Shown here: piece after piece, positions 1-10,970 of the stretch | Numbering within the stretch: the first letter of the stretch is position 1 | Layout of the letters: each line of letters begins with the position of its first letter | Assembly: GCA_950295325.1 (NCBI GenBank) | Contig: OX485805.1 | Coordinates: 54,336,758-54,400,757 of the forward strand | Direction: 5' to 3' | Length of the DNA: 64,000 nt | From: Polytrichum commune | Taxonomy: Eukaryota > Streptophyta > Polytrichopsida > Polytrichales > Polytrichaceae | The notes under the pieces: generated by a model | What the model saw: the letters and a program-made list of their open reading frames with translations, nothing else | Told to the model about the DNA's origin: nothing | The model's database searches: none | Made by a program: the position numbers and the translations under genes

Positions 1-921
1 ACAATCCATTCAACAGTCGATCCATCTACACAGGTCTGGCCAGCTATGAAATCTTCAACTCTATTGAAATGAAGATATGCTACCATGATAGTTAACATTT
101 TTCCAAACCCCACTCTTGTTTTTGGCGTCCATTGAATATCTTGAAAAAATATTGGCCCTAGCTTGGATTGTTGTGCAGTGATGGAAGGTTTCGGCTTCCT
201 CGGCATATTGGACTTTGCATACTGCAAAAAAAATACATAAGACAATACGCATTACACACCGAATATTTAACATATATAAATCATATATAAAGCAAGAAAA
301 TCCTTTAAAATAATGAAATTACAAGTGTAATACTATTTTCTCTGAAGTATCAAATTCATAAGAGATTGAATGTTTGGTTGGAATTGAATAAGTTAAAATC
401 GTATCATTGTTTGGTTCATGATGGGTATTGCATATTTCACTTATTTTTTTAAAGTGTATAAAATACCCATCACGCACCGGAAGGATGCATCACAAACTTT
501 TATTGATGCAATACCCATCACAAACCAATTTGTTTTTTTAATTATATCATTGTTCGTTTCGCGGTGGGTATTGCATATTTGACTTATTTTTTAAAGTAGA
601 GGCAATACCCATCACACATTGAAAGTAATCTAGAATTGTATCTCTGCTTATTTCGTGAAATATGTCATCACTTCTAAAAGAAAATATTTTTAATAAAGAT
701 AGTACATAACACAAACTACATGTTAATGAAGGAGATAACATATAGCACAAACTACAAATGAAGAAATGATTAGAATTTCAAAGTTGTAGTTAGTGAAACA
801 TACCTTGGAAAAAACTTGAATGAAGCTGCAATTGACAATCTCATTTGCAATTGCAATGCACATCTTCTCATTGTTATGTGTACCCTTAAACCCTAAAGAC
901 TTAGTACATAGGATTCTCACA
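1..921 (-). CDS. Partial spliced gene of unknown function, running off the left edge
   Basis: Two exons can be read on the minus strand. The upstream exon (about 921 to 804) encodes 39 codons, including LCTKSLGFKGTHNNEK and ending FIQVFSK, and stops at a consensus donor AAG|GTATGT. The downstream exon starts at 221 after a run of T and GCAG, and stays open to base 1. It reads YAKSNMPRKPKPSITAQQ and later WTPKTRVGFGKM and VEDFIAGQTCVDG. Both junctions are phase 0, so the frame continues across an intron of 582 bases (803 to 222). The exon at 921 is preceded by a possible acceptor (TTTTATAG), so it is probably internal and the start codon is not identified. Amino-acid composition and exact splice signals support real coding. 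I do not recognise the family; it could be a host gene or a transposon-associated protein. The 3' part lies outside the window. Confidence 0.45.
380..630. repeat. Direct and inverted repeat inside the intron
   Basis: Two units about 145 bases apart (around 400-479 and 545-624) share a core GTGGGTATTGCATATTTGAC or close variants, each followed by ACTTATTTTTTAAAG and then GCAATACCCATCAC in inverted orientation. Each unit can therefore form a short hairpin (GGGTATTGC / GCAATACCC). It lies wholly within the proposed intron of the left-edge gene and may be a small MITE remnant that was duplicated. Confidence 0.5.
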
Positions 922-1065
922 CTATAAAAGATGACCACATTAATATATTTTAAAGTAAAGGCATGGACACCACCTATTTTGAAATTTCAAACCCTAACAC
1001 ATTAATTTATTTTCAATATATAGTAATTATAGTTGGCATGTGGCATTCCTTCCTATTTATAAGTT

Positions 1066-3470
1066 ATAATAATAAGAACCGGCATCATGGGAGTGGAGTG
1101 TAGATAGGTTTTTAGATTGGGTTCCAATTAAGAAAACCACACAGGGAAGACCAAATGAGTGTCAGGTGTTGCATCTAGGGATCACCATTGAGTTAATTGA
1201 TAGATTATAAGAGAATTAAGATGTATTTAGGACAACAAACACAGGGAAAAAGACTTCTAGAGTGAGTTTTAGGATTGATTCAATTAAGATTGAGGGTCAC
1301 TCACAGCAGTACATGCAATTGATCAGTCACTCCCTCACAACCCACTCTCATCAGTAACATCACTCTTATAACGTGTTTTGCAATTCAGGGGGTCACAGCT
1401 CTGCCATAGACATTTGATTACGCCATAGTCTCAAAAACCCAAGGCAAAAACTCCTTGAGGTGACCATAGTCTCTTCAAATAAGTAACCAAGAACCATAAG
1501 CCATGCCACAGGTTAGGAATCATCACACTTAAGCATGACTAGCCTGCTTCCAAGTAAATTAATTCATTGATTTACTTTAATACCTCAAGGTTAGTTTAAT
1601 GTTTAGTCATTCTAGATTTATCAAAATAGAATTTCAATACATTAAAATTAATTGTGATGACATGCAAAAGTCTAGTTACAAGTGACGGGAACCGAGTGAC
1701 CGAGTCTAAACGAACCGAACCGGGACCGAGAGCGTCTAAATCGCAGGACTATAGTCTAACACGGCACGGCCATAGTCTGAGTATCCTTCCATAGTCTTAA
1801 GAACCAGTCACCAGTTCCAAGTAACGAGTCTTGAGGCAAGTCCATAGTCTTAGTAACAGTAGCCAGTAACCAGTAAGCGTCTTGTTCTCGAACACTTACC
1901 TGGCACCTTTCCCTTATATGCTGACCCTTGGCAGGCTCACCAAACGATATGGGATATGTGGCCCTCACCTCCCCCAGGTAGAGCGCGCTCGCCTCTTCGC
2001 GACTCCGCGGCTCGCGCACACATTGCTTCGGATTTATCTTCTCTCTCCATCTCCCGTCACCATATGCAATTTCCCTTGATCTCTTATAGGGATGACAGGT
2101 CCCACGGGAGGGTGAGCAAAGATTTAGATGTACCGGAAATCCATCTCAGTAAAACTTGAACAGTATGAAGCTCGATTCAATCGAGGCAATAGATTCGATC
2201 ACTTCTCATTGTGCACTCCAGGGATTATCGATGGAGATCAAAATTAAGTCTAGAAAGCTATCTTCGCAATTCCTTGCCCAACATCAAGGGAACTCTCTAA
2301 GATAACCTCTTACTCGGCAAACAGGACGAGAGAAGTAATCTCCACCTTTCACAGCAAGTAGAATTACCGAGCTCCTCCCAGGTATACGCTCTTCAAAGAA
2401 GAGCGTTCACGCAAACGGGTGCAATTGTGAATTTCTGATGCATTTTGAATTTCACTTATTGACAGTGCTTGAATCACAACATAAACTCATCCCTGACAGG
2501 ATTTCACATTCAATACATCAAATGTCATCAAGAACCAACACAGGAGGTTTGACACACTACAACTGCTTCACGCGGTTTTAATCCCAGTGCAAGTTTACAT
2601 CATTCAAAACATATTCCTTGTATTCAAATTTTACTGTCTCACAACCGATTAACTTCTCAAATAGAACTTCCAGTTCAATCTCGGGTTTCACACCCCTTCC
2701 CAGAAGGTTATCTCACTCTACTTGGGAAAATTATACATGGAAGAGTTATTCCTTTCACAAGATTAATGTATCACAGATAGAAAACAATTACCCTCTTCAC
2801 AAGAGTAAAGGTATATTGTAATTCTTCCTGGACCCTTCTCGGACCCAATTACAATTGTCTTAGACTTAATTTACTCAATACAGACACCACTCTCAGAAAT
2901 TTGATTCATACACTGACAACAGAGAGAATAGCTTCACAATGATATATTATAGAAGGTTCAAGATACATCGAGGGGCTTCACACCCGGAGTTCCAAGAGCC
3001 TATAGTCTTAAGATTCACACACACACACAAGGAGTAAAAACTACCCTCTTCACGAGTGGTAGGGATGATAATGGTCCCCTTCTCTCTCGACTATAGTCCT
3101 TATCAGTTCCCTCTGCCACACAAAAATAACTACCTGGTCAACCATTGCATCTGTTCGCAACCAGATTCCTAAGTACTTCCTGTTTCTCCTCAAGACTATA
3201 GTCCTTATCTTCTGACCCTTTAGCTCTCGTCTATGGTCATGCCAGTTGAAAATGGTCATTTCCACTACATTCTTCCTATTTACCTCTTTTCTCACTAAGG
3301 TAGTCTTATGAACTGATTTCTGATTTGAAAACACACTAATTTTCAGAAATCAATCCTACTGACCAAAAAATTTGGCTGACATGGAGCCAAAAAGTGATGC
3401 TAAAAATAATTCTCCTAACACATGCCAAACAAAGTTATAATAATAACAATCGGCATCATGAGATGTGTAT
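1066..3470. repeat. Unassigned repetitive block flanked by a ~29-bp direct repeat
   Basis: No gene is visible. A ~29-base sequence (GTTATAATAATAA then CGGCATCATG) occurs near 1066-1094 and again, with a few mismatches, near 3433-3461, bracketing about 2.3 kb. Inside, the motif CYATAGTCY recurs at roughly 1428, 1465, 1749, 1770, 1791, 1842, 3093 and 3197, mixed with CCAGT/AGTAAC phrases around 1800-1880. A GC-rich stretch lies at 1960-2020. The block might be a solo LTR or other retroelement remnant, but I find no primer-binding site, no polypurine tract and no coding domain, so the class stays open. Confidence 0.3.
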
Positions 3471-3530
3471 CCAAAAAGTGATGCTTAAAAATAGTTGTCC
3501 TCACACATGGCAAAGAAAGCTAGAATATTC
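3380..3530 (+). repeat. Direct duplication, ~86-bp period
   Basis: The phrase CCAAAAAGTGATGC, followed by an A-rich stretch, a CTCACACATG-like stretch and AAAG, occurs at about 3385 and again at about 3471. The two copies are imperfect. This looks like a local tandem duplication at the right edge of the repetitive block. No gene is seen in it. Confidence 0.5.
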
Positions 3531-3921
3531 CGCCTAATCCACCTCTTAACCATGGTTAAGTCCACTTGGGTTGGGGAGTGGATGAGAATTGGATGGCGCC
3601 ATCCACTGCAATCATCCGGAAAGGTACCAGTGTACTTGTTGGTTCGCCCTCCCCCTTTCATCGCTGGAACTGCCAAAGGGTCACAAGCTGCTTCGCCGGC
3701 CCACTCGTCAACTAGTTAAAAAACAAAGGGTAACCTACATGAAAAATCATGTGTACTCTAAGTCCACAGTCGGTGCATTTGCAGATGTATTGGCGAGAAG
3801 CTTATAGTAGTGATGAAGCTTAGTACAGATGTACATCTAAGATCCTAACCAACCCATTTTGGCTGCAATGCAAACTGAGTGTACCTCCTATGTCGTTCTG
3901 CAGGAATGAAATTTATGGGGA

Positions 3922-5106
3922 TTCCTGCATTCAAAGCTTATGATGGTGTCAGCGGCAGCACTCACCAGTCGAACTTTAACAGATTGGTGGCAAAAGGGCT
4001 ACCGCGTCTTTACACTTAGCGTCTATGGAGTCCCCACCAACCGTCTATACGTGGCCGTGTGGGTGCAAGGCGGTGGCCCAGCCTGGGATGCCATCCATGG
4101 CTTCACCGCCGGTCAGCAGATGAATGCCGCTCATTCTCTTGGTCATAGGAACACGAAGCAACGCGGTGTTTGTAGGAACTTTTGAGTAGAGGACGGTCAC
4201 CGGGTTGCTAACAAGATTTGGCTTAACGGACGATCCAGACACCGATTTTAACTCATTCTTAGGCGTCAACAAGTGAGCACTCAAACAACAACTTATGCTA
4301 TGAGGCTCTTCGATTTGTGGAGACTCGGTGACAAGGTTGTATCCAGGGATCTGGGAGCCCCGGTTTTCCCACTCCTGGGCATTGTCACCAAAGCCCTCTC
4401 CACCCAAACTCCATCCCCCTACATCGACCGCATCACTGTGCAACGCATGATTGACCGCACTAGCGGCTGGGACGCATCCCAGTCCGGATTCAACGCCATC
4501 TTCAGCCTGCCCAATTTCTCCTCCGCACTTGATCCTCGCTGTCCCTCCGAGCAAGATGGACATAGCCATAAACATGGATGGATAGGCTCAACAATTCAAG
4601 CCTGGATCTCAAACTGCCTACTCCAACTTCGGTTACGTCTTGCTCAGCTTGGTCATCGAGAAAAACTCCGCGCAACCCTACGTCACGAACCTGCGGAACA
4701 AGGTCCTCATCCCCATGGGCGTCAATGACGTTGTCCTAGGCGGCACCCTCAAGTTGCAGAATCTCAGCAATGAGGTGTCCTACGACCACCCCTCCGTGGG
4801 CTTGCCCTCCACAAACCCTAAATCCTCCACCCTAGTGTTGTTTACTTACGGCGGCGTGGAGTACATGTGCGAGCGGTAGACTCCGCAGGCGGCCTCATCG
4901 CCATTGCCACTGATGTTGTGAACCTCATCACCAAGCACGCCGTCTGAGGTACCGCTAGCCGGTCCTCGGAATCTGCTCGCTCTGGCAGCGGGGCGGGTGT
5001 GAGCAGTTTCGCATAATCTAAAGGCGATGGCAGTGACTTTGCTTACATCTTCAACACAAGAGATTTCCTTCCTCCTACATCCAATGCCCTTGAAAGACCT
5101 TCATAA
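3922..5106 (+). pseudogene. Broken serine beta-lactamase-family hydrolase with upstream BTRD1-like repeats
   Basis: Several forward-frame pieces read as one protein. The first (about 3922-4260) carries GYRVFTLSVYGVPTNRL and VWVQGGGPAWDAIHGF, then NAVFVGTFE, resembling repeats found in front of many serine hydrolases (Pfam calls them bacterial tandem repeat domain 1). The second (about 4273-4530) has DRITVQRMIDRTSGWD, typical of beta-lactamase/penicillin-binding-protein domains. The third (about 4610-4880) has YSNFGY, matching the family's Tyr-x-Asn motif, then LSLVIEK and IPMGVNDVV. The tail (4880-5106) has DSAGGLIAIATDVVNLI and FAYIFNTRDF. Frameshifts near 3990, 4130, 4560-4620 and 4880 and several in-frame stops separate the pieces, and the Ser-x-x-Lys nucleophile region is missing, as if deleted between pieces one and two. 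It is therefore not functional. Codons are GC-richer than the surroundings. The family is commonest in bacteria, so an ancient acquisition is possible but not shown. Confidence 0.75.
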
Positions 5107-5171
5107 CAAGCTTTCCTCCCTGCTCCACACCACTCCCCATTAGGCTCATCATGATGCAACATTATTTACCC

Positions 5172-5500
5172 AGAGTAGAAGCGCCCATAGCCCATCATCT
5201 AAGAGATTTTACGCTAGATCTGCAAAAGTATAAGGTGGTGCAAAAAATTTCTTGCATACAAAGATAGAAAGGAGTGCAATTTTATTCATAGAATTGAATT
5301 TACTTTGAATTTTTGAAGTCTAAAATTGGCCCCAACATATTATCAATGTCTAAAGTTTGTCATAACTACTCATTCCTCCTCACTTTAGCACTCAAACCAA
5401 TGACACGTGTCATAGCACTACTGGTTCTGGACTGATCGAAATTCCAGCACCCTATAAATTGTTAATGGGGCCTTGATCGAGAATAGGCATCTCTACTAGT
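5172..5500 (+). mobile_element. GAGGCGCC-type MITE, copy 1
   Basis: This is one of six copies of a ~330-380-base non-coding repeat. The ends read TAGARGCGCCYATA and, in inverted form, AGGCRYCTCTACTA. Internal landmarks shared with the other copies are CTTAAGAGAT (here diverged), TATAAGGTGGTGCAA, TTTTGAAG, CATATTACCAATGTCTA (here diverged), CACTTTAGCACT and GGGAATAGGC. There is no open frame. Terminal inverted repeats and an A/T-flanked insertion suggest a DNA-transposon derivative, superfamily uncertain. Confidence 0.7.
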
Positions 5501-6250
5501 TGAAACTAAGGCTCATAGCCCTATAGCTTCTTGTAGTTAAACATCTCTTTGAGCAGCATATTATGATTTAGAAGTAAAATTATATCAACGACATGAACAT
5601 TGGTGTTACTTGCTGTCTAGTGAGTGTACTTTCTAAGTAGGGATAACCACCCCTCCATGAGCTTTTGGAGAGGTTGAGTGACCACCCGTACACAAAGGTC
5701 AAACGATATAATATCTTTTGGTTCTCACCTCTCCTTATCTTTGCATTGGGAGTTGACTTGAGTTCTATATGGTGTGCCATGTGTTAAATAGAGTGGTCTT
5801 CGTGACTTGTCACGTAGCACCCAATGTCATATGACACCCTCTCCGATAGTTGCCAACCAGAGATTGCAAGATAATTAATGTGGGTTGATCATGATGACTA
5901 TTGATGCCACACTAAATCAGATGCTTAGTGCAGCTTCTTACATGAATTCTATTTTAAAGCTTCAAATAACTGAGGCTCGTTTGTATAGAACCTCACATCC
6001 TAGAGTTTGTCACAGTGGGTCATACACCCTAACCTTGATAATGTCACACCCTCCGTTTCACCAAAAAGTGTGATATAAACAAGGTGTGACATACTTGATA
6101 ATGTCACATTTTGTGCATAATGTGATATTATCAAAAAATATGTAGAAAATCAAAATATAATTACAATTTTTTTTTAAATAACAAATACGAGACTTCAATG
6201 TTTTTGAATGTAAAATCTAATTCAAAATTGTGAATAACAACAAGAGCACA

Positions 6251-7243
6251 TCATAATGTGTCATTGAGATCAGGTAAAGACCTCTCACTAGAGACAAAGA
6301 AGCTTCTAATGTCACATTGTTTTGTTGATGTTAAATGTGCAACACCAATTCTAATGAGTTTGTCATGGATTTTTTCCATTTCTAACAACTCATGAGTGCT
6401 GAAAATCTGAGAACCTTGGGTAGCCATAAAATTCAAAACATCTTTAGCATATTTTTGTGCATCGCTTAACTTCACTACTTTAGACTCATCATCACTGCTA
6501 TCAACAATCAATGGGTCCACTTCCATGGAATCAAGAACCTGTTCGCCATCTTGCACTAATTGCACAAGCTCCTCAGTAGAAAATTCCACCTCAAAATCAT
6601 CTTCACCTTCCATGTTTATGTACTCCAAAGGACAAAGCTTTTCTATAGGCTTGCCTTCAACATCCAAACCCAAATTTAATGCGGCGATGAGTCTACCCAA
6701 TTCCAAAGTTGTTTCCTCCATTTTGGACTTCATACGTTCATCAAGATTGTTTATATCTGAATTCCACTCTGCAGGCAATATGGCGGACTTTGTCCAACAA
6801 TTTCTAATGGTTTGATCATCTAATTCATGCCATGCCGCCACACACCATAGCATAGCTTGAAATTCATCAACATTCAATTTCCCCAAATCTTCATTTGAGT
6901 TGTTATCAATTTGTTGCAAAGTCCAGGCAACAAGCTTGCGCTTATAACACATTTTGAATGCTGCAATCACTCCTTGATCCAAAGGCTGAACAACTAAAGT
7001 CACATTTGGTGGAAGGAACAAGATAGTGATATGGGAGAGTACAAAAGCATTAAACCCATCTATAACTTTCTTGACCTCACCATGAATATCATGGTTTCCT
7101 ACATTATCCATAATAATCCAAATCTTTCTGTCTTTCAATGCCATTCTTCGGTTCTCACTCTTCACCCAATGTGTAAAAACATCACCATTCATCCAGGCTG
7201 AATTGTTAGAATAATAGTGTACTGTCCTATTTGGATCAAAATT
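6251..7243 (-). pseudogene. DDE_1 (pogo/Tigger) transposase, C-terminal half
   Basis: The frame is open from about 7243 to the stop at 6251, although the first Met is at 7192. Before that Met the frame already reads HYYSNNSAWMNGDVF, the usual run-in to the second catalytic Asp. The second Asp is in IWIIMDNVGNH and the third in FLPPNVTLVVQPLDQGVIAA, the hallmark of DDE_1 endonucleases of the pogo/Tigger/CENP-B class. After the catalytic core comes an acidic tail with LSDAQKYAKDVLNF. The first catalytic Asp and all the N-terminal DNA-binding part are missing because homology stops at a telomere-like array at 7244-7266. It would have cut and pasted the element in the nucleus; as it stands it is a relic. 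Confidence 0.85.
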
Positions 7244-7266
7244 CTAAACCCTAAACCCTAAACCCT
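7244..7266. repeat. Interstitial telomere-like array (CCCTAAA)3
   Basis: Just over three uninterrupted copies of the plant telomere heptamer CCCTAAA occur here. They sit exactly where recognisable transposase sequence ends, and the array itself supplies the TAG that closes the frame upstream. Short telomere arrays of this kind are known as by-products of double-strand-break repair in plants; that origin is an inference. Confidence 0.9.
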
Positions 7267-7480
7267 GCGAGTATGTAGAATTGAGCATTTGGACTCCGAA
7301 ACACGTACCAAATTTGAAATTACACAAGGCATCCCACTATGCCGAAAGCATTGAATGAGAGCTCATTCAATGACCCCCAATATGCTTTGCTTTAGCCCAT
7401 GCTCACCCATGAATAATAATATCGAACCCATGCCCACCCATACAATCCATCCATACTTGATATTATCACATTTACACTAC
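7267..7480. other. Unassigned filler inside element 1
   Basis: About 210 bases lie between the telomere-like array and the right subterminal repeats of the pogo element. They should hold the N-terminal half of the transposase, but I see no matching frame on the minus strand. The stretch contains CCCATGCCCACCCATAC-like repeats and no gene. Confidence 0.5.
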
Positions 7481-7758
7481 GGATTTTGAAAAAAAATAGT
7501 GACATTATCAAGGGTGATAGGGATAATAACGAGGGAGTTTTACACTATGAAAATCGGTTTCAAACTTTTAGGTGACAATATCAAGGTGTTCTATTAACAA
7601 GGGTGACATTATCAAGGTTAGATTGTATACCATATGCAAATTTGATGGTACATGAACTTTTCGACCTGCACATTGCAAAGAAGGTTCTGGTCTTGAAATC
7701 AGCTTTCTAAAGACTATAAGCTACCATGGGAACAAGATTTAATAGAATACAACAAGTA

Positions 7759-9451
7759 CTGTTCTCCCTCTTTAGTATGACATGTTTGGGAAACACAAAA
7801 AATGTCGTATTATCGAGGTCTCATCTTCTCCTTAATATGACAAATAGCATAAAATTGTTGTACTATCGAGGGAATACAAAAACATAAGCAATATGAGCTT
7901 AAAAATATATACAATGAGTTAAAGCAATATAGATAGTATGAAATAATAACTTATAACTTCAAACAAATACAAATATTCTCAGGAAATTTTGAAATAGGAG
8001 TTCAAAGATCTGTGGTGGTGCCTACCTTAGTTAGCAATTAACATCTTATTTAATTCCATACTAGTTTTTGAAAACTAATAATTTCATTAACACCAAAATG
8101 TAAAGAGTTGTCTAATAAGAAAGTAGACAACAATGATGCATGACGTTTAGCATCACTAAGCTTTACTGTAGGTGGAGCAACATCATCCACATCTACTGAA
8201 TGTATATCAACATTAATATCAAAGCCTTTTGCATAATTGATTCCCAAAGCAACATCCACCAACTCATCAGTACTCAATTCTAGCTCAGTAAACTCTTCCC
8301 CTTCCCTCTGAATGTAAGTCGCGATTGGCATCTCATCATCATCCAATCGCAACTTTCAAATCAAAGCACCAAGTTCATCTAATTCTTTTTGCATTTTATT
8401 CTTCTCCCTTTCATCAACTAGGGAAAAATCAACATTCCATGTTGTTGGTAATATACGCGTCATCCTCCAACAATTCCTGACTATCTGTGCATCCAACTCA
8501 CTTCATACTTCATAACTCCACATGATAGCTTGTCTGATGTTGGGCACCACCTTCCTTAAGTCCTTCAATGTGGCATCATCATATTGTGACAAAACCCACT
8601 GCAAAAGTTTCTTCTTGTACTGAATTTTGAAAGATGCTATTATACCTTGATCCAAAGGTTGAACTACGCTTGTAACATTGGGAGGAAGGAATATCAATTT
8701 CATGTTGCTCAATTCCAAGGTTGAAAAACCACGAGACTTACCAACTTTGGCAGAGCTAACAACATATGAAGATGCATTATCCAAAATCATAATCACCTTT
8801 TGATTTTGGCCTTTGAACTAATTGTTGAGCTGCAAAATCCAAGCTTCAAATATATCCCTCTTCATCCAAGCTGTTTTATTTGAGTGCCACCGAACATACT
8901 CATGAGGCTACCACCTTCCAAAACATCGTGGTTGCTTAGACATATAAATCACAAGCAACTTCAACTTATCAGTCCTAGTTGAATTAACAACAAGAGCAGG
9001 GGTTACACGCTGCTTCTGAAACTTTTGACCCTTCCCCTTCCCTTTGTGCTAATGTTTTATTAGTATGTGCTCTAAAATATAATCTAGTCTCATTCATGTT
9101 GTAAACATCTTCAGGCTCATAATCTAACAAAGAATAAGAAGGAGACCACTCTAACCCTAACCAAGTCCATTCTACACTGGTAACCCTAATTATTATTATC
9201 TTCCCAATAATAAGTGAAGTTCCCAAGTAGTTCCCAAGTGAAAATGGATGTATTTTAGATGTACATAACATAGATGAAGGGAATTGTAGCATTAATTATC
9301 TCTTTAATATGACATAACAAAGATTCTAAATGTCGTATTATCGAGTGTCATAGTCGTATAAAAGAGGGAGTTTTGAACTAAAAAGTGCAAAAATGTGTCA
9401 TAACGTCGAGGGTGTTGTATAAACAAGTGTCGTATTAACAAGGTTAGACTG
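7759..9451 (-). mobile_element. pogo/Tigger-like transposon, decayed (element 2)
   Basis: The right end read outward-in on the minus strand is CAGTCTAACCTTGTTAATAC, flanked by TA. The left end is CTGTTCTCCCTCTTTAGTAT, also flanked by TA. Subterminal motifs such as GTCGTATTATCGAG and CGTCGAGGGTG occur at both ends. The TIR is of the same type as element 1 but the internal motif differs (TTAATACGACA against TGATAATGTCA), so the two are sister families and not a direct duplication. The interior is a transposase pseudogene on the minus strand. Confidence 0.75.
8050..9140 (-). pseudogene. Frameshifted DDE_1 (Tigger-like) transposase
   Basis: Pieces read in order on the minus strand. Around 9140-9040: DVYNMNETRLYFRAHTNKTL, where the first catalytic Asp of the usual NMDET is Asn. 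Then KFQKQRVTPALVVNSTRTDK and LVIYMSKQPRCFGRW in another frame. Around 8890 is HSNKTAWMKRDIFEAWILQL. At 8796-8503 are the second Asp (IMILDNASSY) and the third (FLPPNVTSVVQPLDQGIIAS). At 8352-8050 comes an acidic tail ending LSDAKRHASLLSTFLL. At least two frameshifts, stops after FGRW and near LNN, and the Asp-to-Asn change show that it is inactive. It shares domain order and tail with element 1. Confidence 0.85.
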
Positions 9452-10970
9452 TACTTCAGTGAAGTTAGTAGCCAGACTGTAAGTGGCACTCTTCTGAAAC
9501 TCATCATCATCTGGAAGTACGGGTGAGTTATAGAAGCAGATCGATGAAGTTAGTAGCTAGCCAAATTATAAGTTTGAGAAGAGTGACATTCCCAGGTTTG
9601 TCCAGACTTCCGTTCTCTGAGACAAATGAGAAAATAGTAAGTCGTGGGATATTCTATGAGGCTAAAGCTTGTGCAAATTTGGAACCAAGTGAAAAACATA
9701 AGTCTCCTTATGGTGTAAACAAGTTGACATGTGAGAATTAAAGTGATGGGGGTGCATAGGCCGCAGAGATTGTGAAAATACGGTCCTCATTGCAACAACA
9801 ATCATGTCAAAGAAATGTTTTCCAGCAATCGTAATTATACATCCGTTGCCACTCTGGCACCTCGATTTGGTCTTGAAAATGGGAATCATAACATGATTTA
9901 TTTGGGATTTCCTCAGCCTTTGACCCCAACATTTGAGTGCATTGTGCCTCGAAACACCTTCCAGAGGAGGACCGAAGCTTTTTAAGTCAGGTTGTTTGGT
10001 AGGTTTTTCGTCCCAGCTCAATTCTAATAACAGATCCACCAAGTGACAATTCAGACAAACATAACAAATCTGGCCTGAGTGGCCCTGCAAGACCAATGCA
10101 AGAATGTATGCACTCTGCTTTCTAGTACAAATACTAAAGGAGCATGTCCCTACATAATCTTATAGCTCCACTGAAAAGCATTTTCTAGATTATCTCAAAT
10201 GAGACTTGTATCTCTAAAACGCTCCCAAATGACCAACTTTCCACCACATCAAAGGTGCTGTAAACAATATCAAGGTAAGTGGGCCTCAAATGCATACCAA
10301 TCAGCTCACCTCTCCAGATACTGAAGAAAAAACTAGTTTGAAATAATTAGCAAATGTAAATAGAGTCTGTCACCATTTTCCTTATAATTTTTGGAGCTCA
10401 TATATGTATGTAGGTAGGTAGGTAGTTCAACATTGAGGTGAATATTCCCTTTCTTCCCAAAATATAACATAAATTCCTGTAATTGCGGTGATTGCTGAGC
10501 TTAGAAAAAGGTAAACGGGTCTAAGATGGACACTTTCGGCTTTGCACTCACTTGACCTACTAGAATATTGAATACAGTGCTAGGACTATGAGATGATTAG
10601 CAACTATAAATCAATGCCGTAGCCGATGTCCTTGTAGTTTTTGGAACTTGTAAATTGTCAATATCTTATTCAAAGTCGAAGAAGGGAAAGTTCTATTCTA
10701 TTTTGAATGACCATATTAACCCCCCCCCCCCCCCAGCCCTTACTAAATACCTTCGACAACCAAACCTTGAATAGTAATGAATAAATTAATGAGAGCATAG
10801 TAGAAAATAAATAAATAGAAATTCAAAATGATATTTATATATCTTTCACATTTTAAAATGATATTCAAAATTTTATTTATTTTTATTCATGTCAATACTC
10901 ATATTCATCCCTAACCCCAAACTATAATACATGTGTATGAGCAAGAGAAGCAACGAAATTGGGCCCCCTT
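9452..10970. other. Intergenic, coding-like fragments but no assignable gene
   Basis: Forward reading near 9560-9730 gives LSRLPFSETNEKIVSRG and KSPYGVNKLTCEN, and near 9840-9990 gives LENGNHNMIYLGFPQPLTP. These are interrupted by stops and frame changes and match nothing I recognise, so they may be remnants of a gene or transposon. The remainder is AT-rich. A run of 15 C lies at 10720-10734. Confidence 0.3.

Larger units (their letters stand above)
6025..7625 (-). mobile_element. pogo/Tigger-like transposon, defective (element 1)
   Basis: Terminal inverted repeats are visible: left CACCCTAACCTTGATAATGT and, on the opposite strand at the right end, CAATCTAACCTTGATAATGT. Both are flanked by TA, the expected target duplication of Tc1/mariner/pogo elements. 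Subterminal copies of TTGATAATGTCAC recur at both ends (about 6085-6140 and 7500-7620). The interior holds a truncated transposase on the minus strand. The CENP-B/HTH half that should precede the catalytic domain is absent, so the copy cannot make a complete transposase. It lies 133 bases from a second, related element. Confidence 0.85.

Noticed and set aside
1066..3470. LTR retrotransposon or solo LTR
   Set aside because: No TG...CA ends with a short target duplication, no primer-binding site or polypurine tract, and no gag/pol frames. Kept only as an unassigned repetitive block.
4045..4575. 176-codon minus-strand frame
   Set aside because: It is antisense to the beta-lactamase-family pseudogene, whose motifs are clear on the plus strand.
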